Under the pieces are notes generated by a model. The model did not search any database. It was not told where the DNA came from and saw only the letters and a program-made list of their open reading frames with translations. Positions 59,481 to 64,000 of a DNA stretch of 64,000 nucleotides are shown one piece after another. Source of the stretch: Streptomyces griseus subsp. griseus (GTDB lineage Bacteria; Actinomycetota; Actinomycetes; Streptomycetales; Streptomycetaceae); the NCBI RefSeq assembly GCF_003610995.1, contig NZ_CP032543.1, positions 7,068,001 through 7,132,000 of the forward strand. The letters are read 5' to 3'. Positions within the stretch are counted from its first letter, which is position 1. The number at the start of each line of letters is the position of its first letter. A program made the translations under genes and the position numbers.

Positions 59481-60215
59481 ATGACGCGACAGCCACTCGA
59501 ACCCCTGCCCACCGACTGGAGCCGTGCCCTGGCGGTGGTCGCCCACCCCGACGACCTGGAGTACGGCGCTGCCGCCGCCGTTGCCGACTGGACCGACGGC
59601 GGCCGTGAGGTCGTCTACCTGCTCGCCAGCCGGGGCGAGGCCGGGATCGACACCCTGCCGCCCGAGGAGTGCGCCCCGCTGCGCGAGCGGGAGCAGCGGG
59701 CGAGCGCCGCCGTCGTCGGAGTCCGTACGGTGGAGTTCCTGGACCACCGTGACGGGGTGATCGAGTACGGCACCGGGCTGCGCCGCGACATCGCCGCCGC
59801 CATCCGCCGCCACCGCCCCGAACTCGTCGTCACCCTCAACCACCGGGACACCTGGGGCGGCACCGCCTGGAACACCCCCGACCACCGGGCGGTCGGCCGG
59901 GCCACCCTGGACGCCGTCGCCGACGCGGGCAACCGGTGGATCTTCCCGGAGCTGAAGGAGGAGGGGCTGGAGCCGTGGAACGGGGTGCGGTGGACCGCCG
60001 TGGCGGGCAGCGACCGGCCCACGCACGCGGTGGACGCGACAGCGGGGTTCGAACGTTCCGTGGAATCCCTGCTCGCGCACCGCACCTACATCGAGGCCCT
60101 GACCCGGGACGAGCCGGAGACGTACTGCCGGACCTTCCTGGAAGGAATGGTGCGCGCCGAGGCCGACCGGTTCGGCGGGCGCCCGGCGGTCACCTTCGAG
60201 GTCTTCGCCCACTGA
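59481..60215 (+). CDS. PIG-L/LmbE-family zinc deacetylase
   Basis: A 244-residue deacetylase of the MshB/LmbE family. The zinc-binding motif [12 protein letters not shown] and the second ligand region [13 protein letters not shown] are present. Members remove acetyl groups from GlcNAc-containing metabolites such as mycothiol precursors or antibiotics. This one lies alone; its substrate is not predictable. Confidence 0.88.
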   Translation: MTRQPLEPLPTDWSRALAVVAHPDDLEYGAAAAVADWTDGGREVVYLLASRGEAGIDTLPPEECAPLREREQRASAAVVGVRTVEFLDHRDGVIEYGTGLRRDIAAAIRRHRPELVVTLNHRDTWGGTAWNTPDHRAVGRATLDAVADAGNRWIFPELKEEGLEPWNGVRWTAVAGSDRPTHAVDATAGFERSVESLLAHRTYIEALTRDEPETYCRTFLEGMVRAEADRFGGRPAVTFEVFAH

Positions 60216-60243
60216 CACCGCCGGGGCAGCACCAGGGCGCGGC

Positions 60244-60277
60244 GCGGGATTGACAATCCCGCTTGCCGATTCTGCAA
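60244..60277. promoter_or_regulatory. Paired palindromes at the promoter of the XRE-cupin gene
   Basis: GCGGGATT-GAC-AATCCCGC (60244-60262) is a perfect 8-bp inverted repeat that overlaps the -35-like TTGACA at 60250-60255. It is followed by TTGC...GCAA (60263-60277), which overlaps the -10-like TGCAAT. The arrangement is what an autoregulating XRE repressor would bind. Confidence 0.65.
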
Positions 60278-60284
60278 TGGGCGC

Positions 60285-60884
60285 ATGAAGGAACACGACC
60301 AGGACGACCCCGAACTCGACGCCGTCCTCACCGGGGTCGGCCCCCGCCTGCGCCGCCTGCGCAAGGACCGCGGTGTCACCCTCTCCGCGCTCTCCGCCGC
60401 CACCGGGATCTCCGTCTCCACCCTCTCCCGGCTGGAGTCCGGCGGCCGCCGCCCCAGCCTGGAGCTGCTGCTCCCGATCGCCCGCGCCCACGAGGTCCCG
60501 CTCGACGACCTGGTGGGCGCCCCGCAGGTCGGGGACCCCCGGGTCCGGGCCAAGCCGATCATGCAGCACGGCCGGACGATGCTGCCGCTGACCGCCCGGC
60601 CCGGCGGACTCCAGGCGTACAAGATGGTGCAGGAGGCGGACAGCGGCGAGGTGCCGGAGCAGCGCACGCACGAGGGATACGAGTGGCTGTTCGTGCTCTC
60701 CGGGAAGCTGCGGCTGCTGCTGGCCGAGCACGATCTGGTGCTGGAGCCGGGGGAGGCCGCCGAGTTCGACACCCGGCTGCCGCACTGGTTCGGGCCGGCG
60801 GAGGACAAGCCCGTGGAGTTCCTGAGCCTCTTCGGCCCGCAGGGCGAGCGGATGCATGTGCGGGCCAAGCCGAAGCGGGGCTGA
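60285..60884 (+). CDS. XRE-family regulator with cupin domain
   Basis: A 199-residue regulator: N-terminal helix-turn-helix (RLRRLRKDRGVTLSALSAAT, GISVSTLSRLESGGRRPSLE) and a C-terminal cupin (HEGYEWLFVLSGKLRLLLAE, HDLVLEPGEAAEFDTRLPHW). Such proteins sense a small ligand through the cupin and usually repress a neighbour or themselves. Promoter palindromes lie just upstream. The next gene in the same direction is a quinone oxidoreductase, a possible target. Confidence 0.9.
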   Translation: MKEHDQDDPELDAVLTGVGPRLRRLRKDRGVTLSALSAATGISVSTLSRLESGGRRPSLELLLPIARAHEVPLDDLVGAPQVGDPRVRAKPIMQHGRTMLPLTARPGGLQAYKMVQEADSGEVPEQRTHEGYEWLFVLSGKLRLLLAEHDLVLEPGEAAEFDTRLPHWFGPAEDKPVEFLSLFGPQGERMHVRAKPKRG

Positions 60885-61025
60885 AGGGGCCGCTGCCCCT
60901 GAGTTGCCGGGGTGTTCCCAGATGGGCAAGCGACCGCTTAGTATGCGCCGGAGCAGTGGTTACGTGAGCTGTGGAAATGCCGACAGCGGCAGCGGTTGAT
61001 GCCGACAGTGTTGTGGAGGCCCCTC

Positions 61026-62003
61026 ATGCAGGCATGGCGAGTGCACCGGAACGGCGAGCCGGGCGAGGTGATGAGCCTGGAGGAGACCGACCGGCCCACC
61101 CCCGGCGACGGACAGGTGCTCGTCCGGGTCACCGCGGCGAACGTCAACTTCCCCGACGCCCTGCTCTGCCGGGGCCAGTACCAGGTGCGGCCGCCGCTCC
61201 CGTTCACCCCGGGCGTCGAGGTGTGCGGCACCACGGAGGACGGGCGGCGCGTCCTCGCCACCCCCGCCCTGCCCTACGGCGGCTTCGCCGAGTACGTCGT
61301 CGCGGACGAGGCGGCCCTGCTGCCCGCCCCCGACGCGCTGGACGACGCCGAGGCGGCCGCACTCCACATCGGCTACCAGACCGGCTGGTTCGGCCTGCAC
61401 CGCCGCGCGAACCTCCAGCCGGGCGAGACGCTCCTCGTCCACGCGGCGGCGGGCGGCGTCGGCAGTGCGGCCGTCCAGCTCGGCAAGGCGGCGGGCGCCA
61501 CCGTCATCGGCGTCGTCGGCGGACCGGACAAGGCGGCCGTCGCCCGTGAGCTCGGCTGCGACCTGGTCATCGACCGGCGCGCCGAGGACATCGTCACCGC
61601 CGTGAAGGAAGCCACCGGTGGGCGCGGCGCGGACGTCGTCTACGACCCGGTCGGCGGCGAGGCGTACGCCAAGTCCGTCAAGTGCGTCGCCTTCGAGGGC
61701 CGCGTCCTCGTCGTCGGCTTCGCCAGCGGCGACATCCCCGCCCCGGCGCTCAACCACGCCCTGGTGAAGAACTACGCGATCGTCGGGCTGCACTGGGGCC
61801 TCTACAACACCAAGGACCCGGCCGCCGTCCGCGCCTGCCACGACCAGCTGACCGAGCTGGCCGCCGAAGGGACCGTGAAACCCCTGATCAGCGAGCGTGT
61901 CGGGATGGCCGGAGCCGCCGAGGCCGTCCAGCGGGTCGCCGACGGCACCAGCACCGGCCGCATCGTCGTCCTGCCCGCAGGAGTGCCCGGAGGTGCCCGA
62001 TGA
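61026..62003 (+). CDS. Zinc-independent quinone/NADPH oxidoreductase (MDR family)
   Basis: A 325-residue medium-chain dehydrogenase/reductase of the quinone oxidoreductase type: VTAANVNFPDALLCRGQYQV, then the Rossmann motif HAAAGGVGSAAVQLGKAAGA. The zinc ligands of alcohol dehydrogenases are missing. GTGGAGG supports the ATG at 61026. The stop overlaps the acyl-CoA dehydrogenase ATG (ATGA). The linked enzymes suggest a catabolic operon for an unsaturated acyl or aromatic substrate, not further defined. Confidence 0.93.
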   Translation: MQAWRVHRNGEPGEVMSLEETDRPTPGDGQVLVRVTAANVNFPDALLCRGQYQVRPPLPFTPGVEVCGTTEDGRRVLATPALPYGGFAEYVVADEAALLPAPDALDDAEAAALHIGYQTGWFGLHRRANLQPGETLLVHAAAGGVGSAAVQLGKAAGATVIGVVGGPDKAAVARELGCDLVIDRRAEDIVTAVKEATGGRGADVVYDPVGGEAYAKSVKCVAFEGRVLVVGFASGDIPAPALNHALVKNYAIVGLHWGLYNTKDPAAVRACHDQLTELAAEGTVKPLISERVGMAGAAEAVQRVADGTSTGRIVVLPAGVPGGAR

Positions 62004-63190
62004 GCCCCGCCGCCGACGCCGCCGAGATCCGCCGCCGCACCCGCGAACTGCTCGCCGCGCACCCGCCCGCCACCACCGACCGCACCGACTTCCTCAAGGC
62101 CCGGTTCGACGCGGGCCTCGCCTGGGTCCACTACCCGGAGGGGCTCGGCGGACTCGACGCACCCCGCTCCCTCCAGCAGGTCGTCGACACCGAACTCGCC
62201 GCCGCCGACGCGCCGGACAACGACCCGCGCCGCATCGGCATCGGCCTCGGCATGGCCGCGCCCACCATCCTCGGCTTCGGCACCGACGAGCAGAAGCAGC
62301 GCTTCCTGCGCCCGCTCTGGGTGGGCGAGGAGGTCTGGTGCCAGCTGTTCAGCGAGCCCGGCGCGGGCTCCGACCTCGCGGCGCTCGCCACCAGGGCCGT
62401 CCGCGACGGCGACGACTGGGTGGTGGACGGGCAGAAGGTCTGGACGTCCAGCGCCCATGTGGCCCGCTGGGCGATCCTCATCGCCCGCACCGACCCGGAC
62501 CTCCCCAAGCACCGGGGCATCAGCTACTTCATCTGCGACATGACCGACCCGGGCGTCGACGTCCGGCCGCTGCGCCAGATCACCGGGGAGGCCGAGTTCA
62601 ACGAGGTCTTCCTCTCCGGCGTACGCATCCCCGACAGCCACCGGCTCGGCCCCGTCGGCGAGGGCTGGAAGGTCGCCCAGACCACGCTGATGAACGAGCG
62701 CGTCTCCATCGGCGGCTCCCGCATCCCGCGCGAGGGCGGCATGATCGGCCCGGTCTCGCAGACCTGGCGGGACCGACCCGATCTGCGGACCCATGACACC
62801 CACCAGCGCCTGCTCACCCTCTGGGTGGAGGCGGAGGTCGCCCGGCTCACCGGGGAGCGGCTGCGCCAGCAGCTCGTCGCCGGACAACCCGGCCCCGAGG
62901 GTTCGGGTATGAAGCTCGCCTTCGCCCGCCTCAACCAGCAGATCAGTGGCCTGGAGGTCGAACTGCTCGGTGACGAGGGCCTGTTGTACGGCGACTGGAC
63001 GATGGTCCGCCCGGAGCTGGTCGACTTCACCGGCCGCGACGCCGGCTACCGCTACCTCCGCTCCAAGGGCAACTCCATCGAAGGCGGCACCAGCGAGGTC
63101 CTGCTGAACATCGTGGCCGAGCGCGTCCTCGGGCTGCCCGCCGAACCCCGCAACGACAAGGACGTCGCCTGGAAGGACCTGAGCCGATGA
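62000..63190 (+). CDS. Acyl-CoA dehydrogenase
   Basis: A 396-residue flavoprotein of the acyl-CoA dehydrogenase family: VWCQLFSEPGAGSDLAALAT (the FAD/substrate motif), VVDGQKVWTSSAHVARWAIL and EGGTSEVLLNIVAERVLGLP near the C-terminus. The substrate is not evident; the sequence resembles members acting on branched or cyclic acyl-CoAs. It overlaps both neighbours by 4 bases, and the pair of dehydrogenases may act as a heteromer, as known for steroid side-chain degradation (ChsE1-ChsE2). Confidence 0.93.
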   Translation: MSPAADAAEIRRRTRELLAAHPPATTDRTDFLKARFDAGLAWVHYPEGLGGLDAPRSLQQVVDTELAAADAPDNDPRRIGIGLGMAAPTILGFGTDEQKQRFLRPLWVGEEVWCQLFSEPGAGSDLAALATRAVRDGDDWVVDGQKVWTSSAHVARWAILIARTDPDLPKHRGISYFICDMTDPGVDVRPLRQITGEAEFNEVFLSGVRIPDSHRLGPVGEGWKVAQTTLMNERVSIGGSRIPREGGMIGPVSQTWRDRPDLRTHDTHQRLLTLWVEAEVARLTGERLRQQLVAGQPGPEGSGMKLAFARLNQQISGLEVELLGDEGLLYGDWTMVRPELVDFTGRDAGYRYLRSKGNSIEGGTSEVLLNIVAERVLGLPAEPRNDKDVAWKDLSR

Positions 63191-64000
63191 CCGCGCCCAC
63201 CCAGCCCCCCGCCGCCACCCCGGGACAGCCGTCCGCGACCCCCGGCCTCCTCTACTCCCAGGACGAGGAGGACCTGCGCTCCGCCGTGCGCGCCCTCCTC
63301 GCCGACCGGGCCGACGCACCGACGGTGATCGCGGCGACCGAGTCCGACACGCCCTACGACCCCCGGCTCTGGGAGGCGCTGGCCTCCGGCATCGGCGCCG
63401 CCGGACTCCTCGTACCGGAGAAGCTCGGCGGCCAGGGCGCGTCCCACCGGGAGGCCGCCGTGGTCCTGGAGGAGCTGGGCCGCAGCGTCGCCCCCGCCCC
63501 GTACCTGACCAGCGCCGTCGTGGCCACCGAGACCCTGCTCGGACTCGCCGGGGGCGGTGGACCGGCCGCCGCACTCCTGGGCGAGCTGGCCTCCGGCGCG
63601 CGGACGGCCGTGCTCGCCGTCCCCTTCGCCACCCCGCCCGCCGGTGCCCGGGCTGCCCTCACCTCACTCGACGGCACGGTCCGGGGAGTCGCCGACGCGG
63701 CCGTGGCCGACGTCCTGCTGGTGCCGACCGCCGAAGGGCTGTACGCGGTCGAGGCGACGGCCTCCGGGGTGGTGGTGGAGCCCCTCGTACCGCTGGACCT
63801 GACCCGCCCCCTCGCCACCCTCACCCTGTCCGGTGCCACCGGGACCCTGCTCGCCGGCGCGGACGCGAGCGCCACCGCCGTACGCCGTGGTCTGCTCGCC
63901 GGGGCCGGACTGCTCGCCTCCGAACAGCTCGGGATCGCGGAGTGGTGCCTCGCCGAGACCGTGCGGTACACCCGCGAACGCCATCAGTTCAACCGGCCCG
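63187..64000 (+). CDS. Acyl-CoA dehydrogenase, second subunit-like (3' truncated by window)
   Basis: At least 271 residues. The N-terminal YSQDEEDLRSAVRALLADRA and GLLVPEKLGGQGASHREAAV fit acyl-CoA dehydrogenases, and the frame runs off the window after TVRYTRERHQFNRP, the start of the C-terminal helical domain. The middle domain lacks the PGAGSD-type motif seen in the preceding gene (it reads AVADVLLVPTAEGLYAVEA), suggesting a partner subunit with partial active site. The ATG overlaps the previous stop. Confidence 0.9.
   Translation, partial: MTAPTQPPAATPGQPSATPGLLYSQDEEDLRSAVRALLADRADAPTVIAATESDTPYDPRLWEALASGIGAAGLLVPEKLGGQGASHREAAVVLEELGRSVAPAPYLTSAVVATETLLGLAGGGGPAAALLGELASGARTAVLAVPFATPPAGARAALTSLDGTVRGVADAAVADVLLVPTAEGLYAVEATASGVVVEPLVPLDLTRPLATLTLSGATGTLLAGADASATAVRRGLLAGAGLLASEQLGIAEWCLAETVRYTRERHQFNRP

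Noticed and set aside
1..64000. Prophage, transposon or integrated plasmid
   Set aside because: No integrase, transposase, phage structural gene, tRNA attachment site or flanking inverted repeats were seen.

Overview
The window is high-GC DNA from a filamentous actinomycete, almost certainly a Streptomyces. The markers are a Streptomyces subtilisin inhibitor (SSI) gene, a chaplin, a melC1-melC2 tyrosinase operon, a complete zinc-free set of ribosomal protein paralogues, frequent GTG starts and many ATGA/GTGA gene overlaps. No rRNA, tRNA, CRISPR array, insertion sequence or prophage was seen.

Left part (1-11.9 kb). The window opens with the 3' end of a GH78 alpha-L-rhamnosidase gene. A leftward iron-siderophore ABC import operon with a good iron-box match follows, then a secreted protease inhibitor and an MFS drug exporter that converge and overlap. 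From 7.6 to 10.4 kb lies a zinc-starvation locus: zinc-free S18, L31, L33, L28, S14 and L32 plus a CobW-family protein, with two sites resembling the Zur box.

The most interesting region is 10.5-25.3 kb. Two further Zur-like sites, at 11885 and 16081, head an uncharacterised beta-propeller-like gene (leftward), a FecBCD-type metallophore importer operon, and an operon that looks like a RiPP pathway of the TOMM (YcaO) type. That operon has a 44-residue candidate precursor, a leader-binding/ThiF-like partner, a CocE/NonD hydrolase, a YcaO cyclodehydratase, a SagB-type dehydrogenase and a pair of fused ABC transporters. The layout suggests a ribosomally made, azol(in)e-bearing zinc-binding peptide (zincophore) or a zinc-controlled peptide with its own uptake system. 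The site matches and the gene set are visible; the zincophore role is inference.

Middle part (25-32.6 kb): a PAS/GAF/SpoIIE phosphatase-kinase, a secreted GH26 protein, an orphan cytochrome P450, melC1-melC2 with 18-bp repeats between them, and a short chaplin. From 32.7 to 42.4 kb an eight-gene leftward operon encodes a Wzx/Wzy-like surface polysaccharide pathway: initiating sugar transferase, two GT4 enzymes, ligase/polymerase, MurJ-like flippase, chain-length-like protein, deacetylase and GNAT protein.

Right part (42.7-64 kb): polyprenyl diphosphate synthase with a TPR protein carrying 42-bp tandem repeats, a glyoxalase-fold protein, a cytosolic UrtA-like sensor with a MarR regulator, the urea importer urtABCDE, a betaine/choline-type importer whose ATPase gene is on the other strand, a hemerythrin, a proline iminopeptidase, a rhodanese, a PIG-L deacetylase, an XRE-cupin regulator with palindromic operators, and an operon of quinone oxidoreductase plus two acyl-CoA dehydrogenases, the last cut by the window end.

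Three genes (the first RiPP ABC transporter, the PAS phosphatase and the iminopeptidase) each carry one apparent single-base frameshift in or beside a short G/C run. All three look more like sequence errors than true decay.
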